Shown piece by piece: positions 18,934-28,123 of a stretch of 64,000 bases of DNA. Under the pieces are notes generated by a model, which made no database searches, was not told the DNA's origin, and saw only the letters and a program-made list of their open reading frames with translations. Position numbers and translations under genes: made by a program. The number at the start of each line of letters is the position of its first letter. Position 1 is the stretch's first letter. Location of the stretch: positions 21,934-85,933 of the forward strand of contig CAIRBT010000102.1 in NCBI GenBank assembly GCA_903876875.1, in the 5' to 3' direction. This stretch comes from an uncultured Geobacteraceae bacterium (lineage in GTDB: Bacteria > Desulfobacterota > Desulfuromonadia > Geobacterales > Pseudopelobacteraceae).

Positions 18934-19344
18934 CTATTGAGCACCACAGGGCCCCTTCTTACACCCCCCCGTACCCATGCCACACCCACCCGTTGCCGGG
19001 CGAGATTCTCCATCGGATTTATCATCTAACAGGCCGCTTTTAGTGCGGGCGGCGGTAATTTTGGCCTGCAATGAACTTATTTCCGCCTGGAGTACGGCTA
19101 TTTTTGCCCCATTGGGAACTGCCGTCAGATTTTCACGTTGCAACTCAAAGCGCCTGAGCATCATCTCCTGACGTAAATCCAGAGTGTCCTGCTGAAACTT
19201 CCGGAGCTGGGCGGAAGCTTCTCCCCCCTGCTGCAGACAATTTTCACAGCCACCACCCATTCCGTTACCATGTCCCCCATAGGAAAAGGTTTGCAGTGCA
19301 ACAACCAGACACACCCCGATCGTCAATATGAACTTTTTTTTCAT
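18934..19344 (-). CDS. Periplasmic Spy/ZraP-like protein, Cys/Gly-rich ends
   Basis: 136 aa. The signal peptide MKKKFILTIGVCLVVALQTF is followed by a Gly-rich stretch with CENC. A long amphipathic helical core (residues 45-110; LRKFQQDTLDLRQEMMLRR) resembles the LTxxQ/heavy-metal-resistance fold, and a Gly/Cys-rich tail (CGMGTGGCKKGPC) ends the protein. It was probably a periplasmic chaperone or metal binder by family. Cys pairs at both ends suggest metal binding. A Gly-rich membrane-protein gene lies upstream on the same strand, 95 bp away. Confidence 0.7.
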   Translation of the reverse strand: MKKKFILTIGVCLVVALQTFSYGGHGNGMGGGCENCLQQGGEASAQLRKFQQDTLDLRQEMMLRRFELQRENLTAVPNGAKIAVLQAEISSLQAKITAARTKSGLLDDKSDGESRPATGGCGMGTGGCKKGPCGAQ

Positions 19345-19439
19345 GGAACATTCCTCCGGTATGACTCGTGACTAAACGCTCAGTTTCACCTGAAAATAGC
19401 ATATGACACCCTGGTTTGCCAGAGCGTTTATCTGCCAAC

Positions 19440-19721
19440 TCAGACCACCGAAGCCGCAGCATCATTTTTTGAAATTGTGTATACCTTGTAACCAAGATAG
19501 CCAACTGCCGCCACCAGTGCAAGGGGAAGGAACCCCACACCAAACAGGGAACCACAGGCTGCCTTGCAGCCACCGGCAATGGCATGCATTCCCATGCCAC
19601 CTCCCGCACCGCACCCGGCACCGTAACCACCACCGGCTCCGTACCCCATGCCTGCCCCCGCTCCGTTACCAAATGCCACCGTTTTAATGCCTGCCACCAT
19701 AGCCGGACATTGTGCTATCAT
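19440..19721 (-). CDS. Small Gly-rich membrane protein
   Basis: 93 aa from the ATG at 19721 (MIAQCPAMVAG); AAGGAG lies six bases upstream, and an earlier in-frame codon lies before that site. Residues 20-60 are dominated by Gly/Ala with aromatic spacing (GAGMGYGAGGGYGAGCGAGG). A hydrophobic helix, LPLALVAAVGYLGYKVY, follows with a polar end. Four cysteines are present. Topology suggests one membrane span. No function is recognised. The Gly-rich part recalls some magnetosome or storage-shell proteins, but that is composition only. Confidence 0.55.
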   Translation of the reverse strand: MIAQCPAMVAGIKTVAFGNGAGAGMGYGAGGGYGAGCGAGGGMGMHAIAGGCKAACGSLFGVGFLPLALVAAVGYLGYKVYTISKNDAAASVV

Positions 19722-20024
19722 AATTAGCTCCTTCACCATATTAGCTTATTTATTACATCACTCCCAAAACATCTCAACTGCACTACTATAACCATTCAGA
19801 CCACTCCAAGAGACGGTAATCTATTCCCAATAATGCACCACTTGGAATAATTGTACAATAGTGATTAAACAGCTGATTTATAGTTATAAAATATAGCTAT
19901 AGCGCTGAACAGCTCCCCGCACGCGGCACTGCTTCTTAAGCCAGGTGAATGAGTATTGTTAACGCCCCTCACATTCCTGACAGACATAAATGATATCAAA
20001 GTTATTTTTCAGGCAATATTATCG
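19722..20024. other. Divergent intergenic region upstream of serpin 1
   Basis: No coding frame with a Shine-Dalgarno is visible. The A/T-rich stretch includes TATAGTTATA followed by TATAGCTATA around 19880, a near-palindrome. The serpin promoter and operator are at its right end (separate entry). Confidence 0.4.
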
Positions 20025-20058
20025 TTGACACGCCAGAATAGATGTGTAAAATACACAT
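20025..20058 (+). promoter_or_regulatory. Serpin 1 promoter with overlapping palindromic operator
   Basis: TTGACA (20025-20030), 16-bp spacer, TAAAAT (20047-20052). A perfect palindrome, ATGTGTA-AAA-TACACAT (20042-20058), covers the -10 box. The DUF6502 gene promoter at 21630 has the same spacing and almost the same palindrome, so both are probably controlled by one regulator. Confidence 0.75.
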
Positions 20059-20112
20059 CTATATACACGAATAAACAATGGCTGTTAAAAACAGTACAAA
20101 GGAGTACCATCA

Positions 20113-21510
20113 ATGAAAAACAGGCATACGTCACCATTCAGATGGCACCTGCTGGTTATCTCAGCCTTCATTGCAACCATGGCCATCGTGGCTGGATGCG
20201 GCAATCTTCAGGGCACCGATGTCGGTTCGGGGGGAACCGGCGATGTTGGCTCGAACCAGACTCATACCGATACCGGGTCGGGCGGCACAAGTGACAATGG
20301 CACTGCTCTGACCCTCCAGTCAACTATGAGTCGTGAAACAAATGTTTCAGCCAGTGGAAATGAAGTGGCAGCAGTAGTCCTGGGTAATACAACCTTTGCA
20401 TTGAATGCCCTCCTCCGGAACCCGGCAGACACCAACACTTTATTTTCCCCTTACAGTATCACCACTGCGTTTGCCCTACTGGCACCCGGAACGGCGGGAA
20501 CCACCCTTTACGGCATTGAACAGGCGCTATCCTTTCCGCTGGCACAGAACCGGTTCAATCCGACGTTGAATAAGCTTGAAGCTCTCCTTGCCGCGGAGAC
20601 AAACGGTGCCATTATGTCAAACGGAGCATCGCTACCCAAGTTAAGTACGGCCAATGCCGTGTGGGCCCAGAAAGATTTAACCATTCTCACATCTTACCTT
20701 GACACCCTTGCGGTAAACTATGGCGCAGGTGTGCATATCGTTGACTTCGCACACGCTTCTGAAAACTCACGACTGGCCATAAACAGCTGGACATCTGAAG
20801 CCACACACGAGAAGATCGCTGATCTGATTCCGACAGGTGGAATTGATGCATTCACTCGCTTCGTATTGACAAATGCCATCTGGTTCAAATCCAACTGGTC
20901 CCTGCCCTTCCCGGTAGCTACAACCAGGGACCGTTCATTTACCAATCGGGATGCATCACAATCCACAGTCCCGTTCATGTCCCAGAAACTGGAGATATCT
21001 TATGTGCAGGCGTACGGTTGTCAAGCCGTTGACATTCCCTACGCCGGCAACAATATATCCATGTTGGTCATTATGCCCGAAGCCGGGACGCTCGATACGT
21101 TTATGGCCGCCCTGAAACCGGCAACCATCAGCACTATAACAGCGGGACTCTCTACCAACTATGTCGATTTCGCACTGCCAAAATTCAGCTTAAGACAGAA
21201 GTCCGATTTACAAACCATGCTGCAATCACTTGGCATGACGGACGTATTTGATTTTGCCCGTGCCGACCTGTCGGGAATAGATGGCATGCACGATCTGGTT
21301 GTGAAGAGAGTGTTTCATGAGGCGGCGATAAGCGTTGATGAGCAAGGGACAGAAGCTACTGCCGCAACGGCGGTGATTGGCGGCGTGCATTCATCACTGA
21401 TTACGCCCCCGGAACCGGTAGCAGTAACAATTGACCACCCGTTTCTCTTTCTGATCCGTGAGCGACAAACCGGTGTGGTACTCTTCATCGGAAAGGTGGT
21501 ACAGCTGTAA
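20113..21510 (+). CDS. Serpin lipoprotein (serine protease inhibitor), paralogue 1
   Basis: 465 aa. It has a lipoprotein signal peptide with VAGC (lipid-modified C29), a Gly/Ser/Asp-rich linker with GTDVGSGGTGD and a similar second stretch, then a full serpin domain from about residue 90. Signatures include FSPYSITTAFALL, NAIWFKSNW and the C-terminal HPFLFLIRERQTGVVLFIGKV. The reactive-loop hinge reads EQGTEATAATA, small residues as required for loop insertion in inhibitory serpins. Counting from the hinge Gly as P15, P1-P1' would be about His-Ser. It is probably anchored to a membrane facing the periplasm or surface and traps serine or cysteine proteases. AAAGGAG precedes the ATG. Confidence 0.92.
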   Translation: MKNRHTSPFRWHLLVISAFIATMAIVAGCGNLQGTDVGSGGTGDVGSNQTHTDTGSGGTSDNGTALTLQSTMSRETNVSASGNEVAAVVLGNTTFALNALLRNPADTNTLFSPYSITTAFALLAPGTAGTTLYGIEQALSFPLAQNRFNPTLNKLEALLAAETNGAIMSNGASLPKLSTANAVWAQKDLTILTSYLDTLAVNYGAGVHIVDFAHASENSRLAINSWTSEATHEKIADLIPTGGIDAFTRFVLTNAIWFKSNWSLPFPVATTRDRSFTNRDASQSTVPFMSQKLEISYVQAYGCQAVDIPYAGNNISMLVIMPEAGTLDTFMAALKPATISTITAGLSTNYVDFALPKFSLRQKSDLQTMLQSLGMTDVFDFARADLSGIDGMHDLVVKRVFHEAAISVDEQGTEATAATAVIGGVHSSLITPPEPVAVTIDHPFLFLIRERQTGVVLFIGKVVQL

Positions 21511-21629
21511 CACCGCACCACAGTAAAATTGAATTTCTGTAAGGCAGTAGCGGTAAATGGGGGGCAACCGAGCCAGTGATAACGGCGCCCCCTCCGATCC
21601 ATCCCCCACAGACAATCACAAAGTTGCCC

Positions 21630-21663
21630 TTGACAGTTTTTTTAAGTTGTGTAAAATACACAT
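21630..21663 (+). promoter_or_regulatory. DUF6502 gene promoter with the same palindromic operator
   Basis: TTGACA (21630-21635), 16-bp spacer, TAAAAT (21652-21657). Palindrome TGTGTA-AAA-TACACA (21648-21662) overlies the -10. The arrangement is identical to that before serpin 1. The transcript should carry the DUF6502 gene and serpin 2. Confidence 0.75.
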
Positions 21664-21693
21664 ACAATAAAAATAATAAATGAAGGGTCTTAT

Positions 21694-22539
21694 ATGAAAC
21701 GTTCAACGATCACTCCTGCAGCTCAAAGCATCAACACGACTTTTGACCGCGCAGATACATTACGTAACGTAACATTAGAGCGTCTACTCCGCCCACTGGT
21801 ACGCATTTGTCTGGCCGTCGGCGTTACTATCCCGTCAGTTGAAGAGGCCGTGAAACGGGCGTTCGTACACGAAGCTGACGCGCTTGAACCCGATGCACCG
21901 GTATATGGCACAATCAGCCGAATTAGCACCGCAACCGGCCTTCAGCGTCGGGAGGTAACCCGCCTCACCACAACTGAAAAGTCTGCGCAGTCGGCAAAAC
22001 CTGCCCTTACATCAAAACTGTTTACCCGTTGGGTATCAAACCCCGCATTACGCGACGACTCCGGAATGCCGCTCCCCCTAAAGCGGCAGGGACTGGCACC
22101 CAGCTTTGAGGCACTGGCCCAGTCAGTAACCCGGGACATCCATCCCCGAAGAATGCTCGATGAACTTCTTCGACTGGGGGTTGTCGAGCTTGATGAAGAT
22201 ACCGATCGGGTACGTCTCATAACAAACAACTATATTCCTTCCAGCGACTCTTCACAGATATATGCCCTGATGGGAGACAACGTGGGGGATCATCTGAGCG
22301 CGGCGGTTGACAACGTGCTGAACGATAACCACCGGCACCTGGAATTGGCCGTATTTGCCGATGAACTATCCGTTGAGTCGGTCAATGCATTGCGACCACT
22401 GGTCACGGCTCACTGGAAGGCGTTGCGGGATGATATGGTGCGGCAAATTGAGGCACTTATCGAAGCGGATCGACTGGCCGGCCGCCCGCAGGATCAACGG
22501 GTACGTATCGGGATGTACACCTACGCAGACAAATCATAA
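21694..22539 (+). CDS. DUF6502 family protein, candidate regulator of the serpin genes
   Basis: 281 aa, soluble. The N-terminal part (residues 25-95) has LLRPLVRICLAVGVTIPSVEE and then a helix-turn-helix-like segment ISRISTATGLQRREVTRL. The rest is helical and charged, with RRMLDELLRLGVVELDEDTD resembling a second winged-helix-like segment. This matches my recollection of DUF6502 proteins. It is encoded between two serpin paralogues, and its promoter shares an operator with serpin 1. A role as autorepressor is inference. AAGGG precedes the ATG. Confidence 0.75.
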   Translation: MKRSTITPAAQSINTTFDRADTLRNVTLERLLRPLVRICLAVGVTIPSVEEAVKRAFVHEADALEPDAPVYGTISRISTATGLQRREVTRLTTTEKSAQSAKPALTSKLFTRWVSNPALRDDSGMPLPLKRQGLAPSFEALAQSVTRDIHPRRMLDELLRLGVVELDEDTDRVRLITNNYIPSSDSSQIYALMGDNVGDHLSAAVDNVLNDNHRHLELAVFADELSVESVNALRPLVTAHWKALRDDMVRQIEALIEADRLAGRPQDQRVRIGMYTYADKS

Positions 22540-22592
22540 ATCATTGTAGTGACGGAGTAAGTAAGAGTACTTATTAAGACAGGAGATTCCCC

Positions 22593-23933
22593 ATGAAAAA
22601 GACAGCATCTTTAATGAACAACGTGTACTGGCTGGTGATCATGGCGGTAATTGCAGCCATGACGTCCCTGACCGGCTGCAGCAATCTCCAGAGTCCCGAT
22701 GTCGGATCGGGTGGCACCGGTGAAATTGGCAACGCCACGATTCTGCGGTCGAGCGTCGCCCGTGAAACAAATGTGCTGGCCAGCAGTGACGAAGTGTCAG
22801 CGGTCGTCCAGGGCAATACGGCCCTTGCCGTGAATATCCTCCAGAAGCAGCCTGACACCAACAGCGTTTTCTCCCCCTACAGTGTCACTATAGCGTTTGC
22901 CCTGTTGGCACCCGGAACGGTTGGAAGCACCTATAGCGGCATTGAGCAGGCACTCTCCTTTCCCCTGCCACAGAACCGGCTCAATCCGACCCTGAATAAA
23001 ATTGATGCCATGCTTGCCGGCAAGACAACCGGTGCTCTGCTCCTTAACACGGTTCCATCGCCACAATTAAGCACGGCCAACGCAATCTGGGCTCAGAAGG
23101 GGCTTTCCATTCTCCCCGCCTACCTTGACACCCTGGCCATAAATTATGGTGCAGGAGTCCATCTGGTAGACTTTGCACTCGCCCTGGAAACGTCACGACA
23201 GGCCATAAACAGCTGGGCGGCGGAAGCCACGCACAATAAGATTACTGACCTGATTCCGACGGGGGGTATTGACGCGTCTACACGGTTGGTATTGTCCAAT
23301 GCCGTCTGGTTTAAATCCAACTGGTTCTCGCCATTCGCCACAACTGCAACCAGTAACCGGTCATTTACCAATGGGGACACATCGGTTTCCACCATCCCGT
23401 TTATGTCCCAGAAGTTAGATGTACCGTACCTGCATGCTTACGGTTGCCAAGCGGTTGACATTCCCTATGCCGGCGACAATGTATCTCTGCTGGTCATTAT
23501 GCCCGAACCAGGCACCTTCAACGCGTTTCTTACCGCCCTGAAACCGGCAACAATAAATACCATAACAGCAGGGCTCACCACCAGCTACGTCGATTTTGCC
23601 CTGCCAAAGTTCAACTTCAAGCAGACGTCGGACTTACGGGCCATGCTGCAATCTCTCGGCATGGTTGACGCTTTCGATGTAAGCCGTGCCGACCTATCGG
23701 GGATAGATGGCATGCATGATCTGGTCGTGGGGAATGTGTTTCACCAGGCAGTGATAAGTGTTGATGAGCAGGGGACTGAAGCAGCAGCAGCAACAGCAAT
23801 CGGCATTTCGGCCACATCACTGCCGACGCACCCGGAGCCGACAATAGTAACAATCAATAATCCCTTTATTTTCATGATCCGTGACCGTCAAACAGGCTTG
23901 ATACTCTTTCTTGGGAAGGTAGTGAATCTATAA
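22593..23933 (+). CDS. Serpin lipoprotein, paralogue 2
   Basis: 446 aa. The lipobox LTGC gives lipid-modified C29. A linker with SPDVGSGGTGEIG is followed by a serpin domain closely similar to paralogue 1 (FSPYSVTIAFALL, NAVWFKSNW, NPFIFMIRDRQTGLILF). The hinge EQGTEAAAATA is of inhibitory type. The loop after it differs from paralogue 1, and P1-P1' by the same count is about Thr-Ser. The gene follows DUF6502 by 53 bp with CAGGAGATT before the ATG and has no operator of its own. The two serpins look like a tandem duplication that diverged mainly in the bait loop. Confidence 0.92.
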   Translation: MKKTASLMNNVYWLVIMAVIAAMTSLTGCSNLQSPDVGSGGTGEIGNATILRSSVARETNVLASSDEVSAVVQGNTALAVNILQKQPDTNSVFSPYSVTIAFALLAPGTVGSTYSGIEQALSFPLPQNRLNPTLNKIDAMLAGKTTGALLLNTVPSPQLSTANAIWAQKGLSILPAYLDTLAINYGAGVHLVDFALALETSRQAINSWAAEATHNKITDLIPTGGIDASTRLVLSNAVWFKSNWFSPFATTATSNRSFTNGDTSVSTIPFMSQKLDVPYLHAYGCQAVDIPYAGDNVSLLVIMPEPGTFNAFLTALKPATINTITAGLTTSYVDFALPKFNFKQTSDLRAMLQSLGMVDAFDVSRADLSGIDGMHDLVVGNVFHQAVISVDEQGTEAAAATAIGISATSLPTHPEPTIVTINNPFIFMIRDRQTGLILFLGKVVNL

Positions 23934-24020
23934 TTATTCACCACCAGCGCATCTAGATTCAGGCGAGAATTTTTTTATAAGGGGGAAGCACCGGGCAACA
24001 ACCGTTGTCACGCAGCACAT

Positions 24021-26408
24021 CTATTCCCGAAACGTGACGATGGATGCCCCGTCTCTCCCCTCGTGGGCTTCCCCTGGCCGCACCGACGCCACCAGGGGGT
24101 GACGCCCCAACTCCTCCCGTACCGCATCCCGCAAACGACCACTGCCGACACCGTGAATAATCCGCACCTCACGCTGACCGGCAGCGGCGGCATGGTTAAT
24201 GAACGGTTCAAGCTCCATCAGTGCCGCTTCCACCCGCATGCCGATCAGCTTCAGCTCCGACTGTTCACTCTCCACAATATCGGTTTTCCAGCCGCTCCCG
24301 CCACGCTTCTGTTGCTGTTTTTCTTTGTCCTTAGGTGCCGAGGTCAGCGGCATGAACAGCTCGGAGAGCGGCACATCCAGCTCCATCCGCCCCGCCCGCA
24401 CCCGGATTTTTCCATTGCGCTCATCCACGGAAAGCACTACCCCGTCACACCCCAGCGAGCGGATATGCACGGTGCCCCCCACCCGTGCCTCTTTCAGCGG
24501 TACTTCGGCTGACCGGCCAGCTTGGGGCTTGAGTTTTTCCGTCAACTCCACTTCGCTGCGACGCAACTTTTCAATGATCTCCCCCCGGTTTTCCCGTTTC
24601 AGTTCATCCAGCAGGCCATTGGTGCGACGCCGCACCGCCGAGATCAGCTCCCGCGCCTCATGCCACCCCTTTTCAGCCGCCTCCTTACGGATCCGGTGAA
24701 CCTCATCAGCCCGGGCATCCAGCTCACCGCTCCGCCGCTCCAGCTGCCGTTCCCGCAGCTCCACTCCCCCCCGCAGCTGTTCATACTCGACACGCCGCTG
24801 ACGCAATTCGGCCAACAGCGAAGCAAACTCACTGCCGGCATTGCCCAACATCTGCCGGGCAAAGGTGATTACCCGCTCCGGCATGCCAAAACGGCGGGCG
24901 ATTTCAACAGCGTGTGACTGTCCCGGTTCGCCAACAATCAGCCGGTAGAGTGGGGTAAAATTGGCATCATCAAAGGCCATACCGGCGTTAATCATGCCGG
25001 GGGTACCATGGACAAAGCCGATAATATCACTCAGGTGGGTTGTGGCCAGCACCATACTCCCCTGCAGTTGCAGTTCACGAAGCACCCCGCAGGCGATGGC
25101 CGCCCCCTGCAACGGCTCCGTACCGGCACCTAGTTCATCAAGGAGCACCAGGGTGCGGGGACCGCTCTCACCGATAATGGCGGCGACCCGCGCCGCATGG
25201 GCCGAAAAAGTCGAGTGACTCTGTTCGATGGACTGTTCATCACCGATATCCACCAGCAGGGAGCCGATCAGCGGAAAGGTGGAGCGAGGGCCGGCCGGCA
25301 CCGGCAAACCAGACAGGGCCATCAACGTCAGCATTCCGGCAGTTTTGAGGGCAATGGTCTTCCCCCCCGCATTGGGGCCGGTGATAACCATGACCGAGGG
25401 AGCGTCGGAACCGGGGGCACCCAGCGTAAGAGAGAGCGGTTCCACACTCTTTACCACTCCCCTCCGTTGCAACAGTAACAGCAGCGGATGGCGGGCATCC
25501 ACCAGAGCCAGCTCTCCCCGCTGGTTGATTCGAGCCGGTTCCAGATCGAATTCGATGGCAAAACGAGCCATACTATTCAGCATATCCAGTTCCAGCAAGG
25601 TTTCAAAACAGGCTGCTATCGGCTCCCCATCCTCCCGCAGCCAGCTAGATAGCTGCCGCAAAATACGAATTTCTTCGGCCTTCTCCTCGGCGGTCAGATT
25701 TTCCAGTTCGTTGACAAAGGGTATAATTTCCAGCGGTTCCATAAATGCCGTCTCGCCGGAAGAAGAAACATCGTGAACCACCCCCTTAACCATCCCCTTG
25801 GAATCCATCCGCACCGGAATGACCCACCGCCCGGAACGCTGGGTAATGAAATCATCCTGGAGAAATTTTTCAATGCCGCTCCCCCGGACAATCTCCTCGA
25901 TTTTCTTCCGGATCCGCCCCGACAACCCCCGTTTGGCCCGCCGGATATCCTTGAGCAGCACCGAAGCCGAATCCATGATGCTCCCATCCACGTCAATAGA
26001 GGCCGCCAGCGGTTCCAGAATATCGGGGAAGCCACGCAGTTGGGGGAGTATCGAATTAAGCAGCGGAATATCTTCACGGTAGCCGCACTGTCGCCCCAGG
26101 GCGGCATAGAGCCGAAGTACCGGAATAAACAATAGTAGATCCAAGGGGGGAAGAATGGCTCCCTGGGGACGCAGCTGTTCAAGGGAGGGGCGGATATCTT
26201 CAAAGCTTCCCAGCGCAAGGGCGATGCCGGAACGCTCCAGAGTGCGGACTTCACCAACACGACCGGAGATTGTGCAGATCTGCTCACGGTCATCCAGGGG
26301 AGTGATGGCATCAATGCGGGCAACGGTGCAGGGGCTATGGGCATGGCGAGCTATTTCAGCGAGGATTTTGTCAAATTCAAGCCGGGCAACTGTTTCAGAA
26401 GAGATCAT
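24021..26408 (-). CDS. mutS2: Endonuclease MutS2
   Basis: 795 aa, family length. MutS core and lever helices are followed by the ATPase with Walker A GPNAGGKT (about residues 343-350), Walker B LVLLDELGAGTEP, and STFSAHAARVA. A long coiled coil (510-610) precedes a C-terminal Smr nuclease domain with HGVGSGRLR and a C-terminal SIVTF strand. MutS2 proteins act on recombination intermediates or collided ribosomes rather than on mismatches. Monocistronic on the minus strand, convergent with serpin 2. Confidence 0.95.
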   Translation of the reverse strand: MISSETVARLEFDKILAEIARHAHSPCTVARIDAITPLDDREQICTISGRVGEVRTLERSGIALALGSFEDIRPSLEQLRPQGAILPPLDLLLFIPVLRLYAALGRQCGYREDIPLLNSILPQLRGFPDILEPLAASIDVDGSIMDSASVLLKDIRRAKRGLSGRIRKKIEEIVRGSGIEKFLQDDFITQRSGRWVIPVRMDSKGMVKGVVHDVSSSGETAFMEPLEIIPFVNELENLTAEEKAEEIRILRQLSSWLREDGEPIAACFETLLELDMLNSMARFAIEFDLEPARINQRGELALVDARHPLLLLLQRRGVVKSVEPLSLTLGAPGSDAPSVMVITGPNAGGKTIALKTAGMLTLMALSGLPVPAGPRSTFPLIGSLLVDIGDEQSIEQSHSTFSAHAARVAAIIGESGPRTLVLLDELGAGTEPLQGAAIACGVLRELQLQGSMVLATTHLSDIIGFVHGTPGMINAGMAFDDANFTPLYRLIVGEPGQSHAVEIARRFGMPERVITFARQMLGNAGSEFASLLAELRQRRVEYEQLRGGVELRERQLERRSGELDARADEVHRIRKEAAEKGWHEARELISAVRRRTNGLLDELKRENRGEIIEKLRRSEVELTEKLKPQAGRSAEVPLKEARVGGTVHIRSLGCDGVVLSVDERNGKIRVRAGRMELDVPLSELFMPLTSAPKDKEKQQQKRGGSGWKTDIVESEQSELKLIGMRVEAALMELEPFINHAAAAGQREVRIIHGVGSGRLRDAVREELGRHPLVASVRPGEAHEGRDGASIVTFRE

Positions 26409-26538
26409 GTCGGTAACCTGTAGGGTGGTGATTGGTGAACTGTGGGGGAGTGTAGCACGGGAGCGGGGGATATTTCCATAATAACCCCCATAGGGACGTC
26501 ACAGTTGGGGAAAATCTGCTTCGAGTGAGCTGAGCAAG

Positions 26539-26652
26539 ATGATTGACTACCCAGTACCACAGAGGACCGTGACAAACTGGCTCAATTACGTTTGGGAGAG
26601 GAAGAAGGGGAAATCAGCATATTTGACGCGTGATCAGATAACGCAGAGATAA
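26539..26652 (+). CDS. Short possible gene remnant (37 codons)
   Basis: ATG to TAA without a clear Shine-Dalgarno, in a 291-bp gap. The frame stays open 17 codons further upstream. It encodes a basic peptide with RTVTNWLNYVWERKK that could be the end of a DNA-binding or transposase-like protein. I recognise no family. It could be noncoding. Confidence 0.15.
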   Translation: MIDYPVPQRTVTNWLNYVWERKKGKSAYLTRDQITQR

Positions 26653-26699
26653 CCCCTCAACCAATGTCAAGATACTGTTTGAGTCATCTTACCTCATCG

Positions 26700-27320
26700 T
26701 CACCGTATCTCAACGGAACCATTCCCCCTCCCATAACGGGAAGCCACCCGACTGCGAACGGAGCGAACCAGCACCGGCAGCAGAAACATAGCCGCCAGCA
26801 CGATCAGCATGGTGGTATTCGGATCTTTGAAATAGTGGTTTAAGTGGACGGTTGACAGGGCAATGACGGTGAAATAGAGCATATCTCCCGCAATGGCAAT
26901 GGCCCATCCGGAGATAAAACCGTGGCCTGCGGCATGGGCGGTGGCTCGCCCGGTCATGGGATCCACACCAAAGGAGACCATAATAAGTGCCAGTGGACCG
27001 GAACTGGTTCCCCCCAAATGGGCGGTACTGCGAGCGGTTGCCGCCTTTAGCAGAGCAGTGAAACGGGTGAGAAAGGGAATCCTTCTGGCCACGGCGGTGA
27101 GAATTCGTAACACCGGCTCAAAGGCCACAGCCAGTGCCATATCAGAGACCAGGTAGAGCAGCGCAGTGAGCGGCCAGGCGACCCCCTTGGCCTGGGCAAG
27201 CAAAACCCCGGCGGGGATACCGCCCCCCACCGGGATAATGAACAGCTTCAAGACGGAGAGCAGTGTTGACAGGGGGGGGAACGCCCCCTCAGTGAGTTCG
27301 GAAAGTGAAAAAGCGGGCAT
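26700..27320 (-). CDS. Integral membrane protein of unknown function
   Basis: 206 aa, about five hydrophobic segments. It contains LKLFIIPVGGGIPAGVLLA near the N-terminus and the conserved-looking AHLGGTSSGPLALIMVSFG and TAHAAGHGFISGWAIAIAGD in the middle. AGGAG precedes the ATG. No transporter family is certain; the Gly/Pro-rich first helix recalls small exporters. The BI-1 gene lies downstream of its upstream region on the same strand (43 bp between the two genes). Confidence 0.7.
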   Translation of the reverse strand: MPAFSLSELTEGAFPPLSTLLSVLKLFIIPVGGGIPAGVLLAQAKGVAWPLTALLYLVSDMALAVAFEPVLRILTAVARRIPFLTRFTALLKAATARSTAHLGGTSSGPLALIMVSFGVDPMTGRATAHAAGHGFISGWAIAIAGDMLYFTVIALSTVHLNHYFKDPNTTMLIVLAAMFLLPVLVRSVRSRVASRYGRGNGSVEIR

Positions 27321-27363
27321 GTAACTCCTGAGAGAGCGTTGTAAGACCGGTCAAACGGGAGTA

Positions 27364-28047
27364 TTACTCTCTCCGGTCACCAAACAACTGAAGGGTCATC
27401 AGGAATATGTTGATGAAATCAAGATAGAGAGCCAGAGCACCGGCAACGGCGGCACCTCCCCGTACCCCCTTGAGTTTTTGGGTGTCATAGGCGGTCAAAC
27501 CGATGAAGACAATCAGTCCGATGCCACTCACCATAAACTGCAGCATGTTCGAATGGAGAAACATATTTACCACCGATGCAATAACAACACCGATTAATCC
27601 CATGAAACAGAAGGAGCCGAGGGAGGTCAAATCCCGTTTGGTAACCATGCCATAGATACTCATGGCACCGAAGGTACCAGCGGTGGTGAAAAAGGCGGAA
27701 GCGATGGACTGGCCGGTGTACATCAGGAATATACCGGACAGAGTTACCCCATTCAGTGCTGAATAGAGCAGAAAAAGGGGGGCTGCGGTCGCCGTCCCCA
27801 TGCGGACGGCAAGGCCGCCAATGGCGAAAACCAGCCCGAATTCGGCAATTATCAGCCCGAAAAAAAGCATCCGGTTGGCCAGCAGCAGATTAAACAGTGC
27901 CGGTGAGCTTGCCACGGCCAATGAGACGAAGGCGGTCAGGCAAAGCCCGGCTGCCATCCAGCCGTAAACCGCCCCCAGTGAATTACTCACCGTTGTTTCC
28001 ATGGTGCGGTCATAGGGAGTGCTGCGTGGAGATGAGGGAAATGGCAT
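27364..28047 (-). CDS. Bax inhibitor-1/YccA family membrane protein
   Basis: 227 aa from the ATG at 28047 (MPFPSSPRSTPYDRT), with AAAGGAG upstream; the frame is open further back but without a start signal. Seven hydrophobic helices are visible. The family pattern is seen in YGWMAAGLCLTAFVSL, ALNGVTLSGIFLMYTG and the C-terminal TAYDTQKLK with Asp, followed by LALYLDFINIFL. Bacterial members are pH-sensitive calcium leak channels or FtsH-interacting proteins. A single role cannot be assigned here. Confidence 0.9.
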   Translation of the reverse strand: MPFPSSPRSTPYDRTMETTVSNSLGAVYGWMAAGLCLTAFVSLAVASSPALFNLLLANRMLFFGLIIAEFGLVFAIGGLAVRMGTATAAPLFLLYSALNGVTLSGIFLMYTGQSIASAFFTTAGTFGAMSIYGMVTKRDLTSLGSFCFMGLIGVVIASVVNMFLHSNMLQFMVSGIGLIVFIGLTAYDTQKLKGVRGGAAVAGALALYLDFINIFLMTLQLFGDRRE

Positions 28048-28123
28048 ATAAGTTACTCCTTTTTTTGATCGTCTCTCTGTATGATACTCACGACGAAGCG
28101 AAAAATCAACTCCGCGCCAGCGA

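Noticed and set aside
19440..19721. Magnetosome-type protein
   Set aside because: Similarity rests only on Gly richness; no mam/mms neighbours.
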